Positions 55,214 to 64,000 of a stretch of 64,000 bases of DNA are shown here, piece by piece. The position numbers and the translations under genes are program-made. The DNA is taken from positions 372,001 through 436,000 of the forward strand of contig JADKJR010000003.1 of NCBI GenBank assembly GCA_016720925.1. Reading direction: 5' to 3'. Position 1 is the first letter of the stretch, and every line of letters begins with the position of its first letter. The notes beneath the pieces are model-generated. The model was not told where the DNA came from. It did no database searches and saw only the letters and a list, made by a program, of their open reading frames with translations. Origin of the DNA: Betaproteobacteria bacterium. GTDB taxonomy: Bacteria > Pseudomonadota > Gammaproteobacteria > Burkholderiales > Usitatibacteraceae.

Positions 55214-57337
55214 ATGAATGCGAAAAACTCCCTGCCCGAAATGATTGATGAGGGCCGTCAGGAACCGATGGGGTCGCTTGCGCGTGATGGCGGTGTGAAC
55301 TTCGCCGTATTCTCGCAACACGCAGCTCGAATCGAGCTCTGTTTGTTTGATACCAGTGGCACACGCGAATTGCGGCGCTATGCCCTGCATGGGCCGCGAG
55401 ATGGGGTGTTTCATGGCTTCCTGCCCGGTGTCGGCCCGGGGCTTGTTTACGGTATCCGGGCACATGGTCATTACGCGCCCGAATCGGGCCACCGTTTCAA
55501 TCCGCACAAACTGTTGCTCGATCCTTGGGCGCGGGAAATCGTCGGGCACTTCGGCTGGCGTGCAGAACATCACGGCTATGAAGTAGGTCACCCGGAAGGA
55601 CCGCGGTCTTTTGACGCTCGCGACAACGCCGCGCACGCGCTCAAGGCACGCGTCGCTGCGCCTTCGGGAATTGCGCCCGGGACGTTGAACGCGCCGCGAC
55701 ATGCATCCGCCGAGGTCGTGCTCTATGAGGTGCATGTCAAAGGATTTTCGATGACGCACCCCGATATTCCTGCAACCATGCGCGGCACATACTCTGCGCT
55801 CGCGCATCCCGCATCGATTGCACACTTCAAAGCTTTGGGTGTGACGACCTTGTCGCTGCTGCCGGTACAGTACTGCGTAGATGAGGCCGCGCTGGTGGAT
55901 CGCGGCATGCGCAACTACTGGGGTTACAACACGCTGGGATTTTTCTGCCCGGATCCGCGCCTTGCCATGTCACGCGATGATCCCGCCGCCGTGACTGCCG
56001 AGTTTCGGCAGATGATTGATACCCTGCATATGCACGGACTTGAAGTGGTCATGGACGTGGTCTACAACCATACGCCGGAAGGTAACGAGTTTGGACCAAC
56101 GCTGAGCTTTCGAGGCCTCGACAATGCCAGTTGGTACCGGTTGGTCGGCAACGACAAAAGTCACAGCGAGAATCTGACCGGCTGCGGAAATACGCTCAAC
56201 GTGGAACATCCCCGCGTGACTCAGTTCGTGCTCGATTCGCTGCGCTACTGGGTGCAGGAAATGGGTGTGGACGGTTTTCGTTTTGATCTCGCCCCGGTCC
56301 TCGGCAGGCGGCATCACGGATTTGATCCCTACGCGGCCTTCTTTGTCGCGCTTCAGCAGGATCCGATCCTCGCGCGCGTGCACCTGATCGCCGAGCCGTG
56401 GGACGCCGGCTATGACGGCTATCAACTCGGCCGATTTCCCGGTCGCTTCCTTGAGTGGAACGACAAGTTCCGCGATTCGATACGCGGCTACTGGTTGCAG
56501 ACGGGTGTGTCGCGAGGTGAATTGGCGAGGCGTTTTACCGCATCGAACGATTTGTTTCATCATGGCCAGCGCCGGCCGACAGCGTCGGTAAATTTCGTGG
56601 CGGTACATGACGGCTTCACGCTTGCGGACGTTGTCAGCTACAGCAAGAAGCACAATCAGGCCAATGGCGAGGACAACCGCGATGGCCGCGACAATGAGCT
56701 CTGCGCGAACTTTGGCGCGGAGGGTCCCGTCGCAGATGCCGCGATTCTCGCAACCCGGAAACGCGTGCAGCGGGCGATGGCGATGACAATGCTGCTCGCA
56801 CAGGGTACGCCCATGCTTTGCGCAGGTGATGAGATCGGCAACAGCCAGCAGGGTAACAATAACGCCTACTGCCAGGACAATGCGACGGGCTGGCTCGACT
56901 GGACAACAGCCGACAACACACTCCAGAAGTTTATTGCCGAAGTGATCGCGCTGCGTCGCGCAGAATCGCTACTGCGACACGACCGCTGGTTCGTCGCGCA
57001 CAACGCGGCACCGGGCGACGCCACCGTCACGTGGTACACGCCGGGCGGGCACGAAATGCAGATGCATGATTGGCATGACCACGGGAATCACGCATTTGGC
57101 TGCCGCATCACGACCGCGGCCGCGGAATCCGTTGAGCCGGGCGATTCGCTGATGATCTGCCTGAATCCGGAGCCACACGCGATTGCGTTTTCATTGCCGC
57201 CGGGTCGTTGGCAAATTGCCTTGGACAGTAGCGGTGATCTTGTCCGCGACGCGGCGATTGCGCCATCCCGTGAATTGTCCTTGCCGCCGCGTGCCGTCGT
57301 TATATTGCGTGCGTTGGCTTCCACAAATTCCGATTGA
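55214..57337 (+). CDS. glgX: Glycogen debranching enzyme GlgX
   Basis: 707 residues. CBM48 start (GVNFAVFSQHAARIELCLFD), then a GH13 isoamylase-type barrel: VVMDVVYNHTPEG, GVDGFRFDLAPVLGR, LIAEPWDAG and VAVHDGFTLADVVSY, which is the GlgX form of region IV. Removes short alpha-1,6 branches left by phosphorylase. 16 nt after glgB. Confidence 0.94.
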   Translation: MNAKNSLPEMIDEGRQEPMGSLARDGGVNFAVFSQHAARIELCLFDTSGTRELRRYALHGPRDGVFHGFLPGVGPGLVYGIRAHGHYAPESGHRFNPHKLLLDPWAREIVGHFGWRAEHHGYEVGHPEGPRSFDARDNAAHALKARVAAPSGIAPGTLNAPRHASAEVVLYEVHVKGFSMTHPDIPATMRGTYSALAHPASIAHFKALGVTTLSLLPVQYCVDEAALVDRGMRNYWGYNTLGFFCPDPRLAMSRDDPAAVTAEFRQMIDTLHMHGLEVVMDVVYNHTPEGNEFGPTLSFRGLDNASWYRLVGNDKSHSENLTGCGNTLNVEHPRVTQFVLDSLRYWVQEMGVDGFRFDLAPVLGRRHHGFDPYAAFFVALQQDPILARVHLIAEPWDAGYDGYQLGRFPGRFLEWNDKFRDSIRGYWLQTGVSRGELARRFTASNDLFHHGQRRPTASVNFVAVHDGFTLADVVSYSKKHNQANGEDNRDGRDNELCANFGAEGPVADAAILATRKRVQRAMAMTMLLAQGTPMLCAGDEIGNSQQGNNNAYCQDNATGWLDWTTADNTLQKFIAEVIALRRAESLLRHDRWFVAHNAAPGDATVTWYTPGGHEMQMHDWHDHGNHAFGCRITTAAAESVEPGDSLMICLNPEPHAIAFSLPPGRWQIALDSSGDLVRDAAIAPSRELSLPPRAVVILRALASTNSD

Positions 57338-57348
57338 AAGAAACGCGT

Positions 57349-58869
57349 ATGGCTATCCTCCAGGAGCGCAGTTCCGGCATTTTGCTGCATATCACTTCAT
57401 TGCCCGGTCCGTATGGCGTTGGAGACTTCGGGCCCGAATCCCGCCACTTTGTCGACTGGCTGGTTTCGGCGGGCCAGAAGGTCTGGCAACTGTTGCCAAC
57501 AACACCAATCGGGCCGGCGAACTCACCTTACCAGGGCGTTTCCGCTTACGCCGGCAGTCAATGGATGGTGGCGCTTGAGCCGTTGATCGAGCGCGGATGG
57601 CTGGCTACGCCGGTGTTGCCGGAAGCCGGATTTAACGCAAGGCAAGCGGACTTCGGCCGCGTACTGCCGTGGCGTGAAGCGCAACTGCGCGAGGCAGCGG
57701 CGGGTTTTCTTTCGCGCGCTGTTTCGGCAGATCGTCTGGCCCTTGCTGCCTGGTGCGCAAGCGAAGCAGCGTGGCTCGACGACTATGCGCTCTTCATGGC
57801 GATCCGGTCGCCGCGCAATGGCCAGCCTTGGTGGGAATGGCCGGCGCCGTTGGCACGGCGCGAACCGGCCGCGTTGAAGGCCGCACGCATCGAATACGCG
57901 CAGGAAATCGCCTTCTGGCAGTTCGTGCAATGGTGCTTCGACACGCAGGCGAAAGCGCTCAAGTTATACGCCAACCAGCGCGGCGTGGCCATCATGGGTG
58001 ACTTGCCGATCTTCGTCGCGCACGACAGCGCGGACTGCTGGTCGCGTCCTGACCTCTATTTTCTCGACGACAATTTTCAAACCACGGTGGTGGCCGGCGT
58101 GCCACCTGACTCCATGGGGCCGCTGGGCCAGCGCTGGGGGAATCCGCTCTATCGCTGGGACCGCATGGCCGATGAGGGTTTCGCCTGGTGGATTTCGCGC
58201 GTGCGCCGCGCGCTGGAACAGGCTGACGTAATTCGCATCGACCACTTCCGCGGCTTTGCCGGGTACTATGAAATCCCCGCAAGCAGTCCCGATGCGACGC
58301 AAGGCCGCTGGGTACCCGCGCCGGGCAAGGCATTGTTCGCGGCCATCGAGCACGCCTTGGGCAAGCCCCCCATCGTGGCCGAGGACTTGGGCTTGATCAC
58401 GCCCGACGTCATCGAATTGCGCGATGGCTGCGGCCTGCCCGGCATGCGCATCCTGCAGTTTGGATTCGGCGGCGATGGCACGCACGAATTCCTGCCGCAC
58501 AACTACGTGCCCAATACCGTGGTCTATTCCGGCACGCACGACAACGACACCGCGCGCGGCTGGTGGGACCACACCAACGATCGCGAGCGCGCCTTTGCGG
58601 GCAGTTACCTGATGGCTGACGCCCACAACATCCACTGGGCAATGATTCGCGCCGCCTGCAATTCCGTCGCCAATATGGCCGTGTTTCCGATGCAGGATGT
58701 GCTTGGGCTGGAAGGCAGTCACCGCATGAACATCCCAGGCACGGGTGACGGAAATTGGAGCTGGCGGTTCGAGTGGAGTATGGTGGGGAGTGAAGCGGCG
58801 CGGGAATTGGGCGTGATCGCGGCGGGCAGCGGACGCGGGCGCTTTGAGTTGTTGGGATTGCCGGGGTAG
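57349..58869 (+). CDS. malQ: 4-alpha-glucanotransferase (amylomaltase)
   Basis: 506 residues from the ATG at 57349 (MAILQERSSGILLHI). GH77: MGDLPIFVAHDSADCW, IRIDHFRGFAGYYEIP (nucleophile Asp), IVAEDLGLITPDV (acid/base Glu) and SGTHDNDTARGW. Transfers glucan segments between maltodextrins so that phosphorylase can act. Last gene of the glgP-glgB-glgX-malQ run, 11 nt after glgX. Confidence 0.94.
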   Translation: MAILQERSSGILLHITSLPGPYGVGDFGPESRHFVDWLVSAGQKVWQLLPTTPIGPANSPYQGVSAYAGSQWMVALEPLIERGWLATPVLPEAGFNARQADFGRVLPWREAQLREAAAGFLSRAVSADRLALAAWCASEAAWLDDYALFMAIRSPRNGQPWWEWPAPLARREPAALKAARIEYAQEIAFWQFVQWCFDTQAKALKLYANQRGVAIMGDLPIFVAHDSADCWSRPDLYFLDDNFQTTVVAGVPPDSMGPLGQRWGNPLYRWDRMADEGFAWWISRVRRALEQADVIRIDHFRGFAGYYEIPASSPDATQGRWVPAPGKALFAAIEHALGKPPIVAEDLGLITPDVIELRDGCGLPGMRILQFGFGGDGTHEFLPHNYVPNTVVYSGTHDNDTARGWWDHTNDRERAFAGSYLMADAHNIHWAMIRAACNSVANMAVFPMQDVLGLEGSHRMNIPGTGDGNWSWRFEWSMVGSEAARELGVIAAGSGRGRFELLGLPG

Positions 58870-58885
58870 CGTCAGCGAAAATTGT

Positions 58886-58916
58886 GACGAGCTTCGTCGT
58901 GCGGGCTAATTTTTTT
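58886..58916 (+). terminator. Weak terminator-like hairpin after malQ
   Basis: GACGA-GCT-TCGTC stem at 58886-58898, followed 10 nt later by a run of seven T. The gap between stem and T run makes it imperfect. Confidence 0.35.
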
Positions 58917-58961
58917 GGCCGCAAAAGTGAAAAGTCGTAGTTAAATCAAACAGAGGCTGCA

Positions 58962-59639
58962 ATGGAATGGACTGATGAACGGCTGGAACCACTTACGTCG
59001 GTGGAACTGAAAAATCTGCTCAACAACGTAGGTACGCGACGCGCAGCGGGACGCGTGTCGACGGAGGATGCCGATGACCTTTGCCGGCGCATTGAGGCGC
59101 GCATGTCGGCGGTTCGCAAAGCGAGATTTCACAGTACGCGCCCGCCGCGTCCCATGACATTCGAAAAGCGTGTGGCCATTGAGTTGGGGGGTATCGCCGA
59201 GGCGTTGGCGAAGCGCTACGATCTTTCGCCGGCAACGGCACGCAATCTCTCAGTCGGCGCCAAGAACTTCAAAGCGCACAACTTGACGGCGAAAAATGGC
59301 GAGGCCAAGACTGGTGGCGCCATGAAAGAGGGCAAGCTTGCGATTGATCGCTACATTTCCTACCGCGTCGGTGAATCCCTGGTTTCACTGGCATTCATCC
59401 TGTTCAAGGATGAGCCGGAAGAAAACGCTCGCTACTACGTCATTGGCACCGATGACGTCATGACGGAAGGGCAGCGGTTTGCGGAATTACTGGCCGACAA
59501 GACGGGATATGGTTGGTCTCCGGCTTTCACGGCGAGAATGAATGTCGCTTGTTTTGAGGAATCAGGTTTGGCGACCGTAGCCTACGAGGCACTGATCGCG
59601 AAACTTGCGCCGGCCCTCGACGCGAAACAAAAAATCTAG
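58962..59639 (+). CDS. Unrecognised cytoplasmic protein
   Basis: 225 residues, ATG with an AGAGG ribosome site. Soluble, with no signal peptide or membrane span. A basic, helical first half (RRAAGRVSTEDADDLCRRIE) and a more ordered second half (RYISYRVGESLVSLAFILFK, ARYYVIGTDDVMTEG). I do not recognise a family. It lies alone between the glucan operon and the amylase lipoprotein. Its last codons and stop lie inside a palindromic element. Confidence 0.65.
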   Translation: MEWTDERLEPLTSVELKNLLNNVGTRRAAGRVSTEDADDLCRRIEARMSAVRKARFHSTRPPRPMTFEKRVAIELGGIAEALAKRYDLSPATARNLSVGAKNFKAHNLTAKNGEAKTGGAMKEGKLAIDRYISYRVGESLVSLAFILFKDEPEENARYYVIGTDDVMTEGQRFAELLADKTGYGWSPAFTARMNVACFEESGLATVAYEALIAKLAPALDAKQKI

Positions 59640-59697
59640 CACTGGCGCGCCGTTTGGGGCAAAAAGACCCGGAAAGGCGCGCCCATGCTTGTGTTTG
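59628..59697. repeat. Palindromic intergenic element, copy 6
   Basis: Left arm 59628-59655 (ATCTAGCACTGGCGCGCCG) and right arm 59673-59697 (GGCGCGCCCATGCTTGTGTT). It supplies the TAG stop of the upstream ORF and ends 17 nt before the convergent GH13 lipoprotein gene. Confidence 0.8.
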
Positions 59698-59713
59698 CCT
59701 GCTTAACCGAAGA

Positions 59714-61351
59714 TCAACGGCGAACGCTGAACACTCGAACCGATTGCGCATCGATTGCAATTGATGCGGCGCCTTTCGCATCCGCCGTCGAGGCCAGCGC
59801 GGTGGCCGGATAGGCTGCGACAAGTGTCGCGCCGATCGGTAGCGCAGCGATTTTCGCCATTGCTGCGGCGGTGCCATAGTTGATCACGACCAGCGTATGG
59901 TCGCCTTCGAATTTGCGCTGGTAACTCATCACGCTACCATCGACCGCTGGGTGCTCGTAACTGCCGCGCGCAATTGACGGCAGTGTGTTCCGCAAGTGCA
60001 GCATGGCTTTGTAGAACGACAGGATCGAGTTCGGGTCGGCCAGCGCGGCCCGCACGTTCTGTGTTGCGGCATTCGGCGATACGGGTCGAAAAGGCTTTCC
60101 AGTGGTGAAGGCGCCACTTCCGGACGCGTCGGCGGTCCAGCTCATCGGTGTACGCAGCTTGATGTCGCCTTTCAGCTCGCTGACGCCCGCCATGCCGATT
60201 TCCTCACCGTAATAGATGAAGGGCGTGCCGGGCAGCAGCAGGTAGGAGGCCGCCGCCAGCCGGTACTGCGCCGTGCTGCCGTTCACTTGGTCCCACAGAC
60301 GTTCACCGGCGAAGAAATCGTGGTTGGACATCATCGTGGCCATCGTCATTGGCGCGGTCGTGAAATAGTCGGCGACCGCGCGGATTGCCTCCGGCTTGCC
60401 GCGCGCCGCGTCGGCAATGTGGTATTGCAGGCCAAATGCAAAGGCGCTGCGACAGGCATCAGGCGCAGCCCAGCTAATCGGATTGGCAGTGCCTTCGCAA
60501 ACCATGTAACGGTGTTTGTAGGAGCCCATCAGCGCATTGACCCGGCCCATCAACGCAAAGCTTTCGGGCTGGTCTCTCCAATCGGTCGCGCTGCGTTCGA
60601 TCAAATGGGAAACAGCGTCAAAGCGAAAGCCGTCCAGCCCGCGGTTGAGCCAGAACTTCAGGCTGTCACGGTGGTAATCGATGACGGCGGGATTCTCAAG
60701 ATTGAAGTCGGGCATATGCGGGCCAAACGTACCGTAGTAAGTGCCGCCCGATGACCCGTGCCATGGGTTTTTGCCCCAAATTTCCCAGCCGGTGGGGGCG
60801 GGCTCTTTCCAGATATACCAGTCACGATCAGGGCTGGTGCGTGATGCGGCCTCGACGAACAGCGGATGACTCGTCGCACTGTGATTGATGACGTAGTCCA
60901 TGATCACGCCGATTCCGCGTGCGTGCGCCTCGCGAACCAGTTCGTCGAAATCCGCCAGCGTGCCGTAAGCGGGTTCCAGCGTTCGGAAATCCGTGACCGC
61001 GTACCCATGGTCGTGATCGGCGCTTTGCGTAATCGGCAGTAACCAAATACCCTTGATGCCCAGGTCGCGCAGGTAGTCCAGGCTCTGTGTGACGCCTCGT
61101 AGATCGCCGATGCCGTCGCCATCGCTATCGCGCCATGCGCGCACGAAAATTTCGATGAATGCGCCGTGCTGCCAGCCAGCGGACAATTTGCTGCCGGGAT
61201 CAATAGCGGTTACCGCGCTGATATCCGTCGTCGGTGCGCGTGGGCTGTCGAGGCTGCGGCTGGCGGTGCCGGCGCAGGCGCTGAGCAATATCGAGAGAAG
61301 CATTGTGGCGACGGTTGTGGCAGTACGGGTCCGGGTTACGGCATGGCGCAT
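59714..61351 (-). CDS. GH13 alpha-amylase lipoprotein
   Basis: 545 residues from the ATG at 61351 with an AAGAAGG site; the longer open frame adds a doubtful start at 61405. Lipoprotein signal with lipobox LSAC (MLLSILLSACAG). GH13 regions: I VIMDYVINHSA, II GLDGFRFDAVSHL (nucleophile), III MVCEGTANP (acid/base) and IV MSNHDFFAG. FVRAWRDSDGDGIGDLRGVTQ contains the calcium-site-like DxDGDGxGD of many amylases and oligo-glucosidases. Anchored to the outer or inner membrane, it would act outside the cytoplasm. Confidence 0.88.
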   Translation of the reverse strand: MRHAVTRTRTATTVATMLLSILLSACAGTASRSLDSPRAPTTDISAVTAIDPGSKLSAGWQHGAFIEIFVRAWRDSDGDGIGDLRGVTQSLDYLRDLGIKGIWLLPITQSADHDHGYAVTDFRTLEPAYGTLADFDELVREAHARGIGVIMDYVINHSATSHPLFVEAASRTSPDRDWYIWKEPAPTGWEIWGKNPWHGSSGGTYYGTFGPHMPDFNLENPAVIDYHRDSLKFWLNRGLDGFRFDAVSHLIERSATDWRDQPESFALMGRVNALMGSYKHRYMVCEGTANPISWAAPDACRSAFAFGLQYHIADAARGKPEAIRAVADYFTTAPMTMATMMSNHDFFAGERLWDQVNGSTAQYRLAAASYLLLPGTPFIYYGEEIGMAGVSELKGDIKLRTPMSWTADASGSGAFTTGKPFRPVSPNAATQNVRAALADPNSILSFYKAMLHLRNTLPSIARGSYEHPAVDGSVMSYQRKFEGDHTLVVINYGTAAAMAKIAALPIGATLVAAYPATALASTADAKGAASIAIDAQSVRVFSVRR

Positions 61352-61605
61352 GTTTGCCTTCTTGAAGGTGGCTATTAATGCCGTTACATTACAAAATGTC
61401 CTCATGAAAAGATATAGCCCATCACATGGCGCATCAATTGCCACGCGATGACCAAAGCAAGACGAAAAGCAGCAACTATCGGTAACCCTCGAGCGAGGGC
61501 GGGTGAATCAATTCAGTTTCATTTCAGGATTACGGCGGCGGAGATCCATGATCGCCGATTTGGCCTCGGGAATATTGTCGGAGTAAAAACGCGCGGAGGC
61601 AGACG
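61352..61605. promoter_or_regulatory. Divergent region between the GH13 lipoprotein and pullulanase genes
   Basis: 254 bp without a supported gene. Contains the inverted repeat ACATT-ACAA-AATGT at 61386-61399, close to the lipoprotein gene. I see no clear copy of the 19-bp malK/glgP palindrome here. Confidence 0.4.
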
Positions 61606-64000
61606 ATGGAATCGCAACGAAGAGCAGTCGCCGTTGGGCCTGTGTCGCATTCACACTTACGGGGGGCTTTGCGCGCCCTAAATGTTGGCGGACTGGGTGA
61701 TGGAACCGCACAACCACTCCGCGCAGATTCGACGGTTGCGCTTGCGCGCGAGGTCTGTGACCAGGCGCCATTTCAGGAGGTGTTGCGCCCTGTCAGTGGC
61801 GATTCGTATCGCGGCGATGCGCGGGCTGTCTGGTTAACGAAGCAATGGATGAAATGGCCCGGCGTCGATGGCGCGGGATTCTTTCGGCTATACCATTCCG
61901 CGCACGGGCGAATCGTCGCGCTGCCGAAGGTGCCGGTAACCGGGGCCGATGGAAAGATATTGGTCGACGTTTTTTCCAGCAAGGTCCGGGCGGATATCGC
62001 GGCACGCTTCAAGTACCTCGGGGATGGCGCAATTCTGTCGTTGCCTGATATTGAACTGGCCCGCCTGCCAGAATTGCTCAGGCAGCAATTGGTGCTGGTA
62101 AAGGAGGACGGGATAGGCAATGTGCTGGACGCCACGGCGGTGCAGTTGGCGGGAGCACTTGATGACCGGTATGCAAGCGCCGTACGAAAAGATGATTTGG
62201 GGGTATCAGTGTCCGCCGGCGATACGCGTTTTCGGTTATGGGCGCCGACCGCAAGACAGGTTGCAGTGTGTGTCTACGAAACCGGTGCGAGCACAGCGCT
62301 TCAAGTCGCGCCGATGCGGTGGGACGCCGAGTCGGGGATCTGGTCTCATGAGTTGCCAGGCGATCTTTCTGGCAAGTATTACAGCTACGTGGTTGACGTA
62401 TATGCGCCCGGCATCGGGCTGGTGCGCAATCGCGTCACGGACCCTTACTCAGTCAGCCTGACAACCGACTCGAAACGCAGCTATATCGCCAATCTTCACA
62501 GTCCAAACCTCAAGCCGCCTGGCTGGGATGGTGATCAAGTGCCGGCCAAAGTGCAAGCCCAGACGGACATGGTGATTTACGAACTGCATGTGCGCGATTT
62601 TTCGATCAACGATCCCTCGGTGCCTGCCGCGCACCAGGGAAAGTACACCGCATTTAATTACCCCGGCTCAGTCGGCATGAAACATTTGAAGGCATTGTCG
62701 GATGCCGGGATGACGGATGTTCAGCTGCTGCCGGTATTTGATTTCGCGACGGTACCAGAGGGCCGCTGCCTGTCGCCTGTGATTGACACGCGTAACGTGG
62801 TGGCCGCAAGCGAAGCACAGCAAGCGGCGGTGATGGCGGTCAAGGATCGGGACTGTTTCAACTGGGGGTACGACCCGCTTCACTACACGGCGCCGGAGGG
62901 CAGCTATGCGACCAATGCCGCGGACGGCGCGCGCCGGATCATTGAGTTCAGGCAGATGGTGGCAGCCCTTCACCGCATGGGCCTGCGCGTGGGCATGGAC
63001 GTCGTGTACAACCACACGTCGGCGTCCGGGCAACATGAAAAGTCGGTACTGGATCGAATCGTACCGGGCTACTACCAGCGGCTGAATGCGAGCGGCGCGG
63101 TTGAAAAATCCACTTGCTGCGAAAACACCGGCACCGAGAATCTGATGATGGCCAAACTCATGGTCGATTCGGTGCTGACGTGGGCGCGCGAATACAAGAT
63201 CGATTCATTTCGCTTCGACCTGATGGGTCACCAGCCGCGTGCAGTCATGGACGAATTGAAGGGACGGCTCAAAGCGGCGACCGGGCGCGACATTCAATTG
63301 ATCGGCGAAGGCTGGAATTTCGGCGAGGTGGCGGATGGGGCGCGTTTTTTGCAGGCGTCGCAGTTGTCGCTCAACGGTTCCGGCATTGCTACTTTCAGTG
63401 ATCGCGGTCGCGATGCCGTACGTGGCGGCGGGGCGGCCGACAAAGGCGACGACATGATCAAGCGTCAGGGCTACATCAATGGGCTGGGCTATGACCGCAA
63501 CTCGCTCGCAAGTACGGAGGGCGCGGCAGTGGAATTACTTCGCGCCGCGGATATGGTGCGCGTGGGATTGGCGGGTTCCCTGCGCGTTTACCCGCTCAAA
63601 ACCTATCGCGATGAGGTTACGCTGTTACACAAGATCGATTATGCGGGCCAGCCTGCAGGCTACGTGAGTGAACCTGCCGAGGTAGTGAATTATGTCGAGA
63701 ATCACGATAACCAGACGCTTTTCGATATCAACGTCTACAAGCTGCCTGTCGCCACCAGCCGCGAGGACCGTGCGCGGGTACAGATTCTCGGCCTCGCCAT
63801 TACCGCGTTCAGCCAAGGGGTGGCGTATTTTCACGCCGGCGGGGAAATGTTGCGCAGCAAATCTCTGGATCGCAATAGCTTCGATTCCGGCGACTGGTTC
63901 AATCGAATCGACTGGAGTGGTCGCGACAATTACTTCGCAACCGGCGCCCCGCTAAAGGCGGACAACGGTGATGATTACAACCTGATCAAGCCGCTGCTGA
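61606..64000 (+). CDS. Pullulanase-type alpha-1,6-glucosidase (partial, runs off the window)
   Basis: At least 798 codons from the ATG at 61606, which has a perfect GGAGG six bases upstream; the frame is open to the window end. N-terminal pullulanase domains (MKWPGVDGAGFFRLYHS, RFKYLGDGAILSL, LVLVKEDGIGNVLDAT), a CBM48 unit (TRFRLWAPTARQVAVCVY), then GH13 motifs: GMDVVYNHTS, IDSFRFDLMGH, LIGEGWNFGEV and VNYVENHDNQTLFD. The first 35 or so residues do not look like a signal peptide, although the family is usually exported. Another frame of the same stretch reads SSRRWACVAFTLTGGFA, which does; a frameshift near the start is possible. Confidence 0.9.
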   Translation, partial: MESQRRAVAVGPVSHSHLRGALRALNVGGLGDGTAQPLRADSTVALAREVCDQAPFQEVLRPVSGDSYRGDARAVWLTKQWMKWPGVDGAGFFRLYHSAHGRIVALPKVPVTGADGKILVDVFSSKVRADIAARFKYLGDGAILSLPDIELARLPELLRQQLVLVKEDGIGNVLDATAVQLAGALDDRYASAVRKDDLGVSVSAGDTRFRLWAPTARQVAVCVYETGASTALQVAPMRWDAESGIWSHELPGDLSGKYYSYVVDVYAPGIGLVRNRVTDPYSVSLTTDSKRSYIANLHSPNLKPPGWDGDQVPAKVQAQTDMVIYELHVRDFSINDPSVPAAHQGKYTAFNYPGSVGMKHLKALSDAGMTDVQLLPVFDFATVPEGRCLSPVIDTRNVVAASEAQQAAVMAVKDRDCFNWGYDPLHYTAPEGSYATNAADGARRIIEFRQMVAALHRMGLRVGMDVVYNHTSASGQHEKSVLDRIVPGYYQRLNASGAVEKSTCCENTGTENLMMAKLMVDSVLTWAREYKIDSFRFDLMGHQPRAVMDELKGRLKAATGRDIQLIGEGWNFGEVADGARFLQASQLSLNGSGIATFSDRGRDAVRGGGAADKGDDMIKRQGYINGLGYDRNSLASTEGAAVELLRAADMVRVGLAGSLRVYPLKTYRDEVTLLHKIDYAGQPAGYVSEPAEVVNYVENHDNQTLFDINVYKLPVATSREDRARVQILGLAITAFSQGVAYFHAGGEMLRSKSLDRNSFDSGDWFNRIDWSGRDNYFATGAPLKADNGDDYNLIKPLL

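Noticed and set aside
61448..61681. 77-codon plus-strand frame before the pullulanase gene
   Set aside because: It has no ribosome site, overlaps the well-supported start at 61606 in another frame, and resembles no protein.

Overview
The window looks like chromosomal DNA of a betaproteobacterium. The pointers are gene content and order: a pilT-pilU pair, the run leuS-lptE-holA-proA-nadD-rsfS-rlmH-maf-rng, yggS-proC-yggT, an APH-type thrB next to a DUF2782 gene and polA, and a BPSS1780-type membrane protein. G+C is fairly high by eye, except for a few AT-rich islands. I cannot name the species.

Layout. 1-3 kb: a frameshifted membrane histidine kinase (minus) faces a sigma-54 promoter with TGTC boxes, which drives a 28-residue microprotein and a frameshifted type IV prepilin-like gene with a terminator. 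3-9 kb: a CPA2 cation/proton antiporter, kdsD (frameshifted), kdsC, hemJ (frameshifted), an RlmL-type methyltransferase, and an AraC-type regulator preceded by three 21-bp direct repeats. 9-16 kb: a small membrane protein, pilU and pilT, then yggS-proC-yggT and a dynamin-like GTPase. 16-26 kb: a nine-gene minus-strand operon from leuS to rng. 26-31.9 kb: a FecR-SPOR protein, UvrD with a shifted C-terminus, and a trypsin-like protease co-translated with an FHA membrane protein. 32-39 kb: a LivK-type binding protein with an in-frame stop, a BPSS1780-type protein, thrB, DUF2782, a LOG-family protein and polA. 39-41 kb: an island with a low-GC membrane ORF, a decayed IS5-type transposase and a 106-nt C tract. 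41-64 kb: alpha-glucan metabolism. A six-gene minus-strand operon (malK-E-F-G and two exported GH13 enzymes) diverges from glgP-glgB-glgX-malQ across a 385-bp AT-rich region. A GH13 lipoprotein and the first 2.4 kb of a pullulanase-type gene follow.

How the glucan genes fit together (inference from families): exported GH13 enzymes and the pullulanase-type enzyme cut external or periplasmic glucans, MalEFGK imports maltodextrins, and MalQ, GlgP, GlgB and GlgX process linear and branched glucan in the cytoplasm. glgA, glgC and any mal regulator are not in the window.

Two features cross the whole window. First, about six copies of a roughly 70-bp palindromic element lie at gene ends, four of them between convergent genes. 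Second, several conserved genes carry single-base frameshifts, mostly in short homopolymers. These may be real decay or base-calling errors, and the raw reads are needed to decide.
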